A stretch of 9,462 bases of DNA from Sulfurovaceae bacterium (GCA_029933395.1 JAOZOG010000013.1:11593-21054); one strand, 5' to 3'. Counted from the stretch's first letter, positions 1 through 6,576 are shown. A program made the numbers and translations. The notes: generated by a model not told the origin, from the letters alone.

Positions 1-2189
1 AGCTTGATCTCGTCGATGCCGAACTGGATATTGTCCGTGACGGTGATGACACCCGGAATGGCGTTGAGTTTCTCTTCGAGTGCATGAATAGATGTGATGA
101 CAGCCTGGTTATCATCCGAGATCAGGCCGATTTTGATGTCTGCCTTGATCGGTCCGACCTTGTTCTGGACGATAGCGAGATCGCGCAGGCCGAAGCGCTC
201 TTTGTAGTGCTGTGTTTCGAGGAAATGGTCAAGTCGTTTGGAGATGATCCGGGACTTCTCCTCGCGTGTCCGCCCCGCTTTGTCATAGTAGAAAGAGAGA
301 TAGGGGGTGATATAGCGATCGACGACATTCTGGGCTTTGAGTTTCTCCAGTTCCAGTGTGATATCTCCGACGTAGGGGTAGGTTTCGCTATTGGAAGCAC
401 TGTCTCTGCGCCATCCTGCGACACTGCCGACATGTTTGATGTAGAACTCTTTGCGATGTGCATAGAGATCTCTCTGGATAGCCAGGAGGATTTCGTTCAT
501 CTTTTCGACACTGGTATTGACATCGGCTTTGACGGCGATATGGATCGTTTTGGAGTCGAAGCGCGGAAACATTTGAAATTTGCTCATTTTGAAGCTCGCG
601 ACCGTCAGTAGCGGTACAATGATGACAAAAACAAGAAGAAAGCTTTTGCGGTATCGCATAATGTGATGAATAAGCAGGCTGTAGAGACGGTTGGACGCGG
701 CCCAGGAGTGTATCTTCTCTCCGGGCTTGAGGGTGTGGGCGGCATGAATGGGCAGAAAGATGAAGGCTTCGATCAGTGAGGCAACCACCAGGGCTGAGAC
801 AGCGATGGGGACCAGCTTCATCACCTCTCCCATTTTTCCCGAGATCATCAGAGCAGGGAGAAAAGCGAAGATCGTCGTCAGGGATGCGATGGTGACGGGA
901 GCCGCCATCTCTTTGGCGCCGCGAATCGCAGCCTCTTTGGCGGCGTAGCCCTTTTCGATGTACTGCTGGATGTTTTCACTCACGACGATCGCGTCGTCGA
1001 CGATGATCCCCAGTGCGATCAGGACGCCGACCAGGGAAATCATATTGATACTGTAGCCCATCACATAGAGCGCGAAGGCACCCATCAAAAAAGAGGTCGG
1101 AATCCCAAGTGCGATGATGAATGCCATACGGGAATTGATCAGCCAGGCAACCAGCAGCGAAATGATGATCAGGCCCAGCAGAATATTGGAGACGACGATA
1201 TTGAGACGGTCACGAATACGCTCGGAGCGGTCGTTGTGGATATAGGCTTCTATATCCGGGTGAGCCTTTTGAAAATCAGCGAGTACTGCAGCCGCTCGTT
1301 CTGCCAGCTCGATGGCATTGCCCTTCTCATCCTGCTTGACGATGATATTGAGTGCCGGTTTGGTATCCATCAGGAAGAGTGTCTGGGCATCCTCATAGTG
1401 TTTCGTGATCGTCGCGATGTCTTTGAGGTAGAGGAGTTTGCCATCGACTTTGATGAGGGTGTTGCCCCATTCCGCTGCACTCTTCTTGCCGTTGGCGGTC
1501 GAAAGATAGAAGAAGCCTTTGCGTATATCTTCTACCTTTCCGACAGGAAAGATAAAGGAGAGGCGGCTCAGCGCGGCGATGACACTCTCCTCCTTCAATC
1601 CCAGTGCCCGGATTTTTTCGGTATGGAGCTGTACATCGTAGTAGATATCCGAATCTCCGTAGATCTCTACTTCCGAGATGTATTTGATCGCACTCAGCCG
1701 TTCTTTGAGTCTCTGTGCCAGTGCTTTGAGCTCCGAGAGGGGTACCTTGTCCGAAGCGATGACGATATCGAGCAGGGTCCGTTTGACTTCGAGGACTTTG
1801 ACGACCGGATCATCCATGTCGTCAGGAAGATCGCGCCGGGCAACAGCAAGGGCATCTTTGACTTTATCGGCAGTGTTGTAGCGGTCAATGCCTTTTTCGA
1901 GCTCGAGGATGATATTGAAACGGCCGGGGTTGATAATGGTGGTCATATCCTTGATACCGTCGATATTGAGCAGTTCCTCTTCGAGCGGCTTGACCGCCAT
2001 CCGGTCCATCACATCGAGTGAGGCACCGCTGTAGTTTCCGGAGACAGAGACCATATCGAGGTCAAAAGAGGGGAAGATCTCTTTGGGGATCTTGATATAG
2101 GAGTAGACCCCCAGTGCAACGATGAGGAAAAAGAGCATATAGTTGAGTCTGGCATTTTCGGCAAAAAAACGGATAATTTTGTCGAACAT
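1..2189 (-). CDS. RND-family efflux permease, N-terminal 729 codons (runs off the left edge)
   Basis: Inner-membrane proton-driven exporter subunit of the AcrB/HAE type, which works with a periplasmic adaptor and usually an outer-membrane channel. The reading frame is open without a stop from the ATG at 2189 to base 1. It encodes a first membrane helix at about residues 15-31 and a large periplasmic loop at about 35-330. Helices follow at about 331-350, 356-376, 383-406, 431-450, 457-482 and 514-532, and the second periplasmic loop then begins. The helix-4 signature ALGIIVDDAIVVSEN carries the paired acidic residues D398 and D399, which relay protons in this family. Family members are about 1000-1050 residues, so roughly 300 are missing off the edge. 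The start has AGGAG and AAAGG upstream and a promoter at 2216-2221. No adaptor gene precedes it, although adaptors usually do. The substrate cannot be inferred. Confidence 0.93.
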   Translation of the reverse strand, partial: MFDKIIRFFAENARLNYMLFFLIVALGVYSYIKIPKEIFPSFDLDMVSVSGNYSGASLDVMDRMAVKPLEEELLNIDGIKDMTTIINPGRFNIILELEKGIDRYNTADKVKDALAVARRDLPDDMDDPVVKVLEVKRTLLDIVIASDKVPLSELKALAQRLKERLSAIKYISEVEIYGDSDIYYDVQLHTEKIRALGLKEESVIAALSRLSFIFPVGKVEDIRKGFFYLSTANGKKSAAEWGNTLIKVDGKLLYLKDIATITKHYEDAQTLFLMDTKPALNIIVKQDEKGNAIELAERAAAVLADFQKAHPDIEAYIHNDRSERIRDRLNIVVSNILLGLIIISLLVAWLINSRMAFIIALGIPTSFLMGAFALYVMGYSINMISLVGVLIALGIIVDDAIVVSENIQQYIEKGYAAKEAAIRGAKEMAAPVTIASLTTIFAFLPALMISGKMGEVMKLVPIAVSALVVASLIEAFIFLPIHAAHTLKPGEKIHSWAASNRLYSLLIHHIMRYRKSFLLVFVIIVPLLTVASFKMSKFQMFPRFDSKTIHIAVKADVNTSVEKMNEILLAIQRDLYAHRKEFYIKHVGSVAGWRRDSASNSETYPYVGDITLELEKLKAQNVVDRYITPYLSFYYDKAGRTREEKSRIISKRLDHFLETQHYKERFGLRDLAIVQNKVGPIKADIKIGLISDDNQAVITSIHALEEKLNAIPGVITVTDNIQFGIDEIK

Positions 2190-2215
2190 CGGTGCCTTTC
2201 TCCTGGAGTTGTGTG

Positions 2216-2221
2216 ATTATA
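2216..2221 (-). promoter_or_regulatory. Putative -10 box for the RND permease gene
   Basis: On the minus strand this reads TATAAT preceded by TTTTTCAG. That matches the T-rich, weak -35 promoter style of Campylobacterota and closely resembles the alr promoter at 4967-4972. Transcription would start near 2209, giving a leader of about 20 nt that contains the ribosome binding site. This suggests the permease is transcribed separately from the upstream globin. Confidence 0.55.
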
Positions 2222-2250
2222 CTGAAAAATAGAAGTTTTTAAGCTCTATC

Positions 2251-2345
2251 CTCTAATCGTAGCGCAGGCATTCCTGCTTGCGACAGAAGCATAGGATTGT
2301 CATTTTGTGGGCAGGAATGCCCTCGCTGCATAGTCAGGGTTAGAG
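2251..2345. repeat. REP-doublet (BIME-like) inverted repeat between globin and RND genes
   Basis: Two arms, 2261-2277 (AGCGCAGGCATTCCTGC) and 2311-2327, are inverted copies matching at 15 of 17 positions, separated by 33 bases. Each arm is also a small palindrome: GCAGG-catt-CCTGC at 2264-2277 and GGGCA-ggaa-TGCCC at 2309-2322. Paired inverted short palindromes are the architecture of REP doublets mobilised by REP-associated Y1 transposases (RAYTs). Outer CTCTAA at 2251-2256 and TTAGAG at 2340-2345 extend the symmetry. The right outer copy overlaps the globin stop codon. As RNA the whole could fold into a long hairpin at the 3' end of the globin message, but no uridine run follows directly. 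That other copies exist in the genome is inferred. Confidence 0.6.
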
Positions 2346-2816
2346 ATTGGCGTAATATTTGCTTCCATCCGAGAAAGTGTTGACTGTCAGCTTGGAGAAG
2401 TTGTCCAGGTAGCTCCAGAAATCTTCGATCAGTTTTTCATCCACTCCCTCGACCTCTTCCAGTGCCTCTCTCATCGTGCCGAGCCACTCGATGCGGGATT
2501 TTTCTGTGATGGAGAACTCATCATGGAGCCGTACCATATATTCATCGAGATCCATGCCTTTGGCTTCGCCCTCGTAGACTTTCGGTCCGCCGCAGATCTG
2601 GATGAAAAATTTGCTGTTTTTGAACTTGACTTCATCGAACTCCTCTTCATCCTGGGGAAAAAAGTGAGCGATATCGCTTTCATAGATTTTGTCATAAAAG
2701 CTGTACATCAGCTTTTCCATTCCCTCTTTTCCGCCAATCGCTTCATAAAAAGCAGGATCCGGATTTTTGAAGTGAACCTTTTCGCCTTTGACGACGGGTG
2801 TAATTTCCAGTTTCAT
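2340..2816 (-). CDS. Truncated hemoglobin, group II-like
   Basis: Small heme protein of the 2-on-2 globin family, cytoplasmic, with proposed roles in oxygen or NO/peroxide chemistry; the role here is unknown. The globin domain spans about residues 22-145 of 158. FYDKIY at 40-45 places F40/Y41 at helix B9/B10 near the distal pocket. A glycine-rich FFIQICGGP at 70-78 matches the conserved E-helix end and EF turn of trHb2. H98 is the likely proximal heme ligand. The FSITEKSRIEWLGTM stretch that follows includes W111, the G8 tryptophan typical of group II. About 20 N-terminal and 13 C-terminal residues lie outside the core. AAGGA precedes the start at a good distance. The gene lies 72 bp downstream of aguB on the same strand and has its own possible promoter. 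Its last codon and stop fall inside the inverted repeat at 2251-2345. Confidence 0.88.
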   Translation of the reverse strand: MKLEITPVVKGEKVHFKNPDPAFYEAIGGKEGMEKLMYSFYDKIYESDIAHFFPQDEEEFDEVKFKNSKFFIQICGGPKVYEGEAKGMDLDEYMVRLHDEFSITEKSRIEWLGTMREALEEVEGVDEKLIEDFWSYLDNFSKLTVNTFSDGSKYYANL

Positions 2817-2845
2817 AATAATATTTCCTTAATTGGTGATGGTAT

Positions 2846-2854
2846 ATTCTAGCA
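2846..2854 (-). promoter_or_regulatory. Putative extended -10 promoter for the globin gene
   Basis: The minus strand reads TGCTAGAAT, an extended -10 (TG-n-TAGAAT) with no recognisable -35. Transcription would begin near 2838, about 20 nt before the globin start. I see no terminator between aguB and this box, so read-through from the agu operon is also possible. Confidence 0.4.
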
Positions 2855-2888
2855 GATTATTAGCACGATAAGTCTTGATCTGTTTTAT

Positions 2889-3761
2889 TCAATCGCAGTA
2901 GCGCTTCAGCAGGTTACGATACGCATCAATCCGCCTGTCTCTCAAAAAGGGCCAAATGTCCCGCACCTCTTTGGTTCGGTCATGATCTATCTCGGCATAG
3001 AGGATTGTTTCGTTTTCACTGTCTGCCTGAGCGATCATCTCCCCCTGTGCCCCACAGACAAAGCTGCTCCCCCAGAAACGGATACCGGGCATCATTCCGG
3101 AGCTGTCCGCTTCGAAGCCGACACGATTGCAGGAGAGCACGGGCAGGGCATTGGCGATAGCGTGGGAGCGCTGTATCGTGACCCAACTCTCTCTCTGGCG
3201 TGTTTTTTCCGCGTCACTGTCTTCATCGAACCAGCCGATCGCCGTAGGGTAGATCAGCAGTTCCGCCCCCTTGAGTGTCATAAGACGCGCTGCTTCGGGG
3301 TACCACTGATCCCAGCAGATGAGCACACCCAGTCTGCCCACACTTGTATCGATCGGCTCGAAGCCGAGGTCGCCCGGAGTGAAGTAAAATTTCTCATAAA
3401 AGCCCGGATCATCGGGAATATGCATCTTGCGATACTTTCCTGCGATGGTGCCGTCCTTTTCAAAAACAACGGCCGTATTGTGATAGAGCCCCGGAGCACG
3501 TTTTTCGAAGAGAGAAGCGACCAACACTATCTGATGCTCTCTGGCAACATTGGACCAATAGGAGAGATCTTTTTCGTAATCAGCCGCATAATCAAAAAAG
3601 CGTGTCTCTTCACTCTGGCAAAAATACTCTCCCTGATGGAGCTCCTGTAGAACAATGAGTTTAGCCCCGTTTTGTGCCGCTTCTCCTATCCTGGCAGCAG
3701 TCGCTGCGATCATCTCTTTTTTGCTGCCTCGATAGCTTTGCTGAATCAGTGCGACTTTCAC
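2889..3761 (-). CDS. aguB: N-carbamoylputrescine amidase
   Basis: Nitrilase-superfamily enzyme that hydrolyses N-carbamoylputrescine to putrescine, CO2 and ammonia, the last step of the agmatine route to polyamines in the cytoplasm. The 290 residues match the family length. The Glu-Lys-Cys catalytic triad is visible: E40 in VLQELHQGEYF, K112 in GKYRKMHIPDDP, and C149 in GVLICWDQWYPEAARL. The HIPDDPGFYEKFYFTPGD segment and the motif around C149 are characteristic of AguB rather than of other nitrilases. The start is GTG at 3761, with an AAGGAG ribosome site at 3767-3772. That site overlaps the aguA stop codon, and only 10 bases separate the genes, so translation is probably coupled. The gene follows its pathway partner aguA. 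Confidence 0.95.
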   Translation of the reverse strand: MKVALIQQSYRGSKKEMIAATAARIGEAAQNGAKLIVLQELHQGEYFCQSEETRFFDYAADYEKDLSYWSNVAREHQIVLVASLFEKRAPGLYHNTAVVFEKDGTIAGKYRKMHIPDDPGFYEKFYFTPGDLGFEPIDTSVGRLGVLICWDQWYPEAARLMTLKGAELLIYPTAIGWFDEDSDAEKTRQRESWVTIQRSHAIANALPVLSCNRVGFEADSSGMMPGIRFWGSSFVCGAQGEMIAQADSENETILYAEIDHDRTKEVRDIWPFLRDRRIDAYRNLLKRYCD

Positions 3762-3766
3762 TGTGT

Positions 3767-3772
3767 CTCCTT
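3767..3772 (-). promoter_or_regulatory. Shine-Dalgarno of aguB overlapping the aguA stop codon
   Basis: The minus strand reads TAAAGGAGACACAGTG. The AAGGAG core begins with the last A of the aguA TAA stop and lies 5 nt before the aguB GTG start. This arrangement favours re-initiation by ribosomes finishing aguA, and it fixes the GTG as the start. Confidence 0.75.
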
Positions 3773-4785
3773 TATATGGCGATCTGCATCGTGGAGCAGT
3801 GCAGGGAGCCGCCCTCTTCGATCAGTTTGTTGCAGTTGATCGGAATGATCTCTCTGTCAGGGAAAAGCGTTTTGAAAATCCTGTCCGCCTCTTTGTCCTG
3901 CGGTGCGCCATAAGTGGGATAGATCAGGGCATCATTGGTGATGAGGAAGTTGGCATAGGTCGCGGGAAGCCGTCTGCCACTCTCGTCATACCTTGCTTCG
4001 CACATCGGCAGGGGTATCAGGCGGTAGGGTTCACCCTCGAAGGTTCGAAAGGTTTTGAGCTGTGCCTCCATCTTTTGCAGCGCATCGTAATGTTCGTCAC
4101 TTTTGTCATCGCACTTGACATAAGCGATTGTCTCCTTGTCAATGAATCGGGCGAGTGTGTCAATATGGCTATCCGTATCATCTCCGGCCAGATAGCCGTG
4201 GTCAAGCCAGAGTACCCTCTTTGTCCCCAGATACTCTCTCAGTTTCTCTTTGACCTCTCTTTTGTCCAGCCCACCGTTCCGGTTGGGGTTGCAGAGACAT
4301 GCTGTCGTCGTCAGGATCGTACCGGCACCATCTGTTTCGATCGAGCCGCCTTCGAGAACGAAGTCGATCGACTCGAGAGGTGTAGTGCCCAGATAGCCTT
4401 TCTTGTGCAGGGTACGGTTGACAGCGTTGTCAAGAGAGGCGTCAAACTTTCCACCCCAGCCGTCAAAGGTGAAGTCAAGCAGTTTGGTCTCTCCATCCTC
4501 TTCGATCGAGAGGTAGCCATAGTCGCGTATCCAGGTATCGTTGGTGGGTATTTCGATGAAGCTCATATTGCGTGTGTTGCAGAATCTGTCGGAGATACTC
4601 TCTTTGTCTCTGCAGATGATATAGAGAGGTTCGCCATAGGCGATCGCCTGGGCGATGCGGATAAAGGGGCTCAGTGCCGCCTCCAGATTTTCTGCCTCTG
4701 GCCCTCTGGCCCAGTCCGTCTCTTCGTGCGGGAATGCCATCAGTACCGCTCTCTGCTTCTCCCACTCAGCCTTCAGCCTTCTCAT
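3772..4785 (-). CDS. aguA: Agmatine deiminase
   Basis: Peptidyl-arginine-deiminase-fold enzyme that converts agmatine to N-carbamoylputrescine and ammonia, the substrate for the next gene's product. The 337 residues fit the Campylobacterota/plant-type AguA length. Visible motifs in order are FPHEETDW (18-25), NDTWIRDYG (82-90, substrate-binding acidic residues D83 and D88), LEGGSIETDG (144-153), DHGYLAGDDTDSHID (195-209, with H196 the likely catalytic histidine), and the C-terminal EEGGSLHCST with the nucleophilic cysteine C330. All active-site elements are intact. The start ATG has AAGG seven bases upstream and lies 14 bp after a 45-codon membrane ORF. Arginine decarboxylase, which would make agmatine, is not in the window. 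Confidence 0.95.
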   Translation of the reverse strand: MRRLKAEWEKQRAVLMAFPHEETDWARGPEAENLEAALSPFIRIAQAIAYGEPLYIICRDKESISDRFCNTRNMSFIEIPTNDTWIRDYGYLSIEEDGETKLLDFTFDGWGGKFDASLDNAVNRTLHKKGYLGTTPLESIDFVLEGGSIETDGAGTILTTTACLCNPNRNGGLDKREVKEKLREYLGTKRVLWLDHGYLAGDDTDSHIDTLARFIDKETIAYVKCDDKSDEHYDALQKMEAQLKTFRTFEGEPYRLIPLPMCEARYDESGRRLPATYANFLITNDALIYPTYGAPQDKEADRIFKTLFPDREIIPINCNKLIEEGGSLHCSTMQIAI

Positions 4786-4799
4786 ACTACCACCTTCTC

Positions 4800-4937
4800 T
4801 CAGTCCAGATCACATTTGTCACTGACTCTGCCCTCTTTGCTCTCTTTGATGCTTTTGATCAACTCTTTGAGTAGAAAAAAGAGAAAGACCAGCGTCAGCG
4901 CCATTCCGACAAGTTTGAATATTGTCCACCCATCCAT
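4800..4937 (-). CDS. Small single-span membrane protein (45 aa), first gene of the agu operon
   Basis: I do not recognise the family. The frame runs ATG at 4937 to TGA at 4800. It encodes MDGWTIFKLVGMALTLVFLF and onward: one hydrophobic helix at about residues 5-23, then a basic/acidic tail (KELIKSIKESKEG..., about 24-45) containing a single cysteine, C42. The short neutral N terminus and the lysine-rich tail suggest the tail is cytoplasmic. AAGGGG lies 8 nt before the start, a TATACT -10 box sits about 30 nt upstream, and the stop is 14 bp from aguA. This is operon-like spacing in the same direction. Its role could be in polyamine or agmatine transport, or regulation at the membrane, but that is guesswork. 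It could also be a non-functional leader ORF. Confidence 0.65.
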   Translation of the reverse strand: MDGWTIFKLVGMALTLVFLFFLLKELIKSIKESKEGRVSDKCDLD

Positions 4938-4964
4938 TTCGAGAGCCCCTTACAGTAATTTTTG

Positions 4965-4972
4965 AGTATAAT
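4965..4972. promoter_or_regulatory. Overlapping divergent -10 boxes: alr (plus) and smORF-aguA-aguB (minus)
   Basis: The eight bases AGTATAAT contain TATAAT on the plus strand (4967-4972, preceded by TTTTTGAG) and TATACT on the minus strand (complement of 4965-4970). The plus box would start transcription near 4979-4981, at the alr ATG. The minus box would start near 4958, giving the small ORF a leader of about 20 nt that includes its AAGGGG site. One polymerase footprint would block the other, so the two transcripts may be mutually exclusive. Neither side has a good -35, which is usual in this phylum. Confidence 0.6.
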
Positions 4973-4979
4973 TCCCATT

Positions 4980-5984
4980 ATGGCTTTTATTACACTCAGT
5001 AGAGATAACTTCTATCACAATCTTAACCAAATTGCACTAAAAACAGGCTCGAAAGAGAAAATCGCCATTGTCCTCAAAGACAATGCCTATGGGCACGGTC
5101 TTGAGCCGATGGCGAAAATGGCCAGTGAGTTTGGCATACAGCATGCCGTGGTACGCAACTATTTAGAAGCGAAAGAGATCGAGTCTCTCTTCGAATCGAT
5201 CTTGATACTGGGTGGAGAAGCAGTCCCTGGTGAACGATTCAGTTACGCGATCAATTCTCTGGAGGATATTGCCAGGATTCCGGCAGGTACCCGTGTCGAA
5301 CTCAAAGTCGATACGGGAATGCATCGCAACGGTATCGCGATGAATGACTTGGTACCGGCGCTGGAGCGGATCAGGCAAAAGAAACTGCATTTAATAGGGG
5401 TGATGACACACTTTCGCAGTGCTGATGTGCTGAGTTCGGAACTTTTCTGGCAGCGAAAACAGTTCGAGCGGGTCAAAAAAATTGTCGCAGAGGCAGGATT
5501 TACCCAGATAAGAATCCACTCACACAACTCCGCAGCGATTTTGCGATCCCAAGACTTCAACGAAGATCTGGTCCGGGTCGGTATCGCTGCCTATGGTTAC
5601 AATGAGCTGCCCAAAGTATTTGACAATATCGAACTCAAGCCGGTGCTGGGCCTCTATGCAAAAAGAGTCGCGACACATATCCTGAAAGAGGGAGAAAGAG
5701 TCGGCTATGGTGGCGCATTCACAGCACCCAAAGAGATGCGTATCACTACCTATGATCTGGGCTATGGTGATGGATGGCCCAGGGGCGATAGCGATAACCC
5801 GTATCTCACTGCAGAGGGATTGCCTATGCTGGGTCGTGTATCGATGGATTTTGTCACACTCGAGACGGACGCAGAAGAAGTCTGCATCATGGATCATGCC
5901 CAAAAAGCCGCCTGTCATTTCGGTACCATCAGTTACGAAATGACCACCGCCCTCTCCCCAAACATCGAGCGGAGCGTCATTTGA
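4980..5984 (+). CDS. alr: Alanine racemase (PLP-dependent)
   Basis: Interconverts L- and D-alanine to supply D-Ala for peptidoglycan; cytoplasmic, fold-type III PLP enzyme. With the ATG at 4980 the protein has 334 residues. The PLP lysine is K33 in LKDNAYGHG. VDTGMHRNG lies at about 110-118. The PLP-contacting arginine is R199 in VRVGIAAYGY, the catalytic tyrosine is Y262 in LGYGDGWPR, and VGRVSMD follows. The C terminus ends in the usual FGTISYEMTTALSPNIER. It is somewhat shorter than the common 360-370 residues but has all active-site parts. A TTG six codons upstream (4962) would lie inside the promoter, so I prefer the ATG, whose MAFITLSRDNFYHNL matches the family start. No Shine-Dalgarno precedes either start. 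The stop lies only 6 bp before the ssrA -35 box. Confidence 0.95.
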   Translation: MAFITLSRDNFYHNLNQIALKTGSKEKIAIVLKDNAYGHGLEPMAKMASEFGIQHAVVRNYLEAKEIESLFESILILGGEAVPGERFSYAINSLEDIARIPAGTRVELKVDTGMHRNGIAMNDLVPALERIRQKKLHLIGVMTHFRSADVLSSELFWQRKQFERVKKIVAEAGFTQIRIHSHNSAAILRSQDFNEDLVRVGIAAYGYNELPKVFDNIELKPVLGLYAKRVATHILKEGERVGYGGAFTAPKEMRITTYDLGYGDGWPRGDSDNPYLTAEGLPMLGRVSMDFVTLETDAEEVCIMDHAQKAACHFGTISYEMTTALSPNIERSVI

Positions 5985-5990
5985 GCGCTC

Positions 5991-6019
5991 TTGACAAATA
6001 GATTCAAAAGTGTTATTAT
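5991..6019 (+). promoter_or_regulatory. Strong sigma70 promoter of ssrA
   Basis: A perfect TTGACA -35 (5991-5996), a 17 bp spacer, and TATTAT (6014-6019) preceded by TG (extended -10). It is the only full -35/-10 pair in the window, as expected for an abundant stable RNA. Transcription would start near 6026. Confidence 0.85.
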
Positions 6020-6025
6020 CCGCTC

Positions 6026-6118
6026 ACCTTAGTAGGGGTGCATTGTGCGCAGAAGTCGGGAGTTGAAACTCCTCATTTTCCACTCTTCACTCTTCACTAA
6101 AAATGCTCCGCATTTTGA
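6026..6118 (+). other. 5' leader of the tmRNA precursor with two hairpins
   Basis: About 93 nt lie between the predicted start and the mature tmRNA end, to be removed by RNase P. The stretch holds GGAGT-tgaa-ACTCC at 6059-6072, a tandem CACTCTT repeat at 6081-6094, and a 7 bp AT-rich hairpin AAAATGC-tcc-GCATTTT at 6100-6116 ending two bases before the mature 5' end. CCTCA at 6071-6075 could instead pair with TGAGG at 6116-6120 and mask the acceptor strand. I see no ORF here. Confidence 0.5.
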
Positions 6119-6493
6119 GGGGGTGACTTGGTTTCGACTGGAGTAGTCGGGGCTATGTGCATGCCGGACTGGGCAATTCCGTTACGCGGCCCAAACGCGA
6201 ATAAACGCAAACAACACAGATTACCGTCCAGCTTACGCAGTAGCGTAAGTTATAACCCCGCGCAAGCGGTTGGACTGCCTCGCCCTTGAGTGTCATCTTA
6301 GAGGGAGTTTGAGGTATCATATCTGATGACTATATCTATCGGTTGCCTATCCGATAGACGAATCTTCAGGCTGGTCCTGCATAGTTTTGGGTGCTGAACG
6401 AAGCAGGATGAGATCTATCAACACCATCTAAGCATGTAGAGTCATAGTTCTATCTATTTCAGGACACGGGTTCAATTCCCGTCGCCTCCACCA
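6119..6493 (+). ncRNA. ssrA: Transfer-messenger RNA (tmRNA), one-piece
   Basis: Ribosome rescue RNA: it is charged with alanine, enters stalled ribosomes with SmpB, and adds a degradation tag. The 5' strand GGGGGUG (6119-6125) pairs with CGCCUCC (6483-6489), followed by discriminator A and encoded CCA (6491-6493). The T arm is ACGGG/CCCGT (6466-6470 with 6478-6482) around loop TTCAATT. The conserved 5' start GGTTTCGACTGG is present. The tag frame reads GCA at 6207 to GCG at 6245 and gives ANNTDYRPAYAVA, with TAA at 6246-6248. The end of the tag lies in a 7 bp hairpin (6232-6249), as in other tmRNAs. The tag resembles the C. jejuni ANNVKFAPAYAKAA and H. pylori VNNTDYAPAYAKAA tags but ends in -VA instead of -AA. 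At 375 nt it is of normal length. I see no convincing terminator immediately after it. Confidence 0.97.
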
Positions 6494-6541
6494 ATAATCA
6501 AACAATCCGAATGAATTCCGCCATCTTTCAGAAAAAAGCTT

Positions 6542-6576
6542 TATAATACGATCCTATCAAACCCAATAGATATAAT
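6542..6576 (+). promoter_or_regulatory. Putative promoter(s) for the lipoprotein gene
   Basis: Two TATAAT boxes lie on the plus strand, at 6542-6547 and 6571-6576, both in AT-rich sequence without a clear -35. The second would give a leader of about 25 nt containing GAGG at 6597-6600. These boxes fall just after the tmRNA gene, so the lipoprotein is probably transcribed independently. Confidence 0.45.

Noticed and set aside
1236..2021. 261-codon plus-strand ORF across the RND gene
   Set aside because: The opposite strand carries a continuous RND permease with its family motifs. This frame is open only because of codon bias in that gene.
2982..3650. 222-codon plus-strand ORF across aguB
   Set aside because: Antisense shadow of an amidase with an intact Glu-Lys-Cys triad; no ribosome site or recognisable domain.
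3763..4965. 400-codon plus-strand ORF across aguA
   Set aside because: It is antisense to agmatine deiminase, whose full catalytic motif set is on the minus strand. The plus translation is Cys/Phe-rich without domain patterns, and it runs into the alr promoter.
4962..4979. TTG start giving alr six extra residues
   Set aside because: It lies within the predicted -10 region, has no ribosome site, and the extra residues (MSIIPI) are not part of the family's conserved start.
5972..5990. GAGCG/CGCTC hairpin at the end of alr as a terminator
   Set aside because: The stem is only 5 bp, it is followed by TTGACA rather than a T-run, and it abuts the ssrA -35 box. Any alr termination here would be weak.
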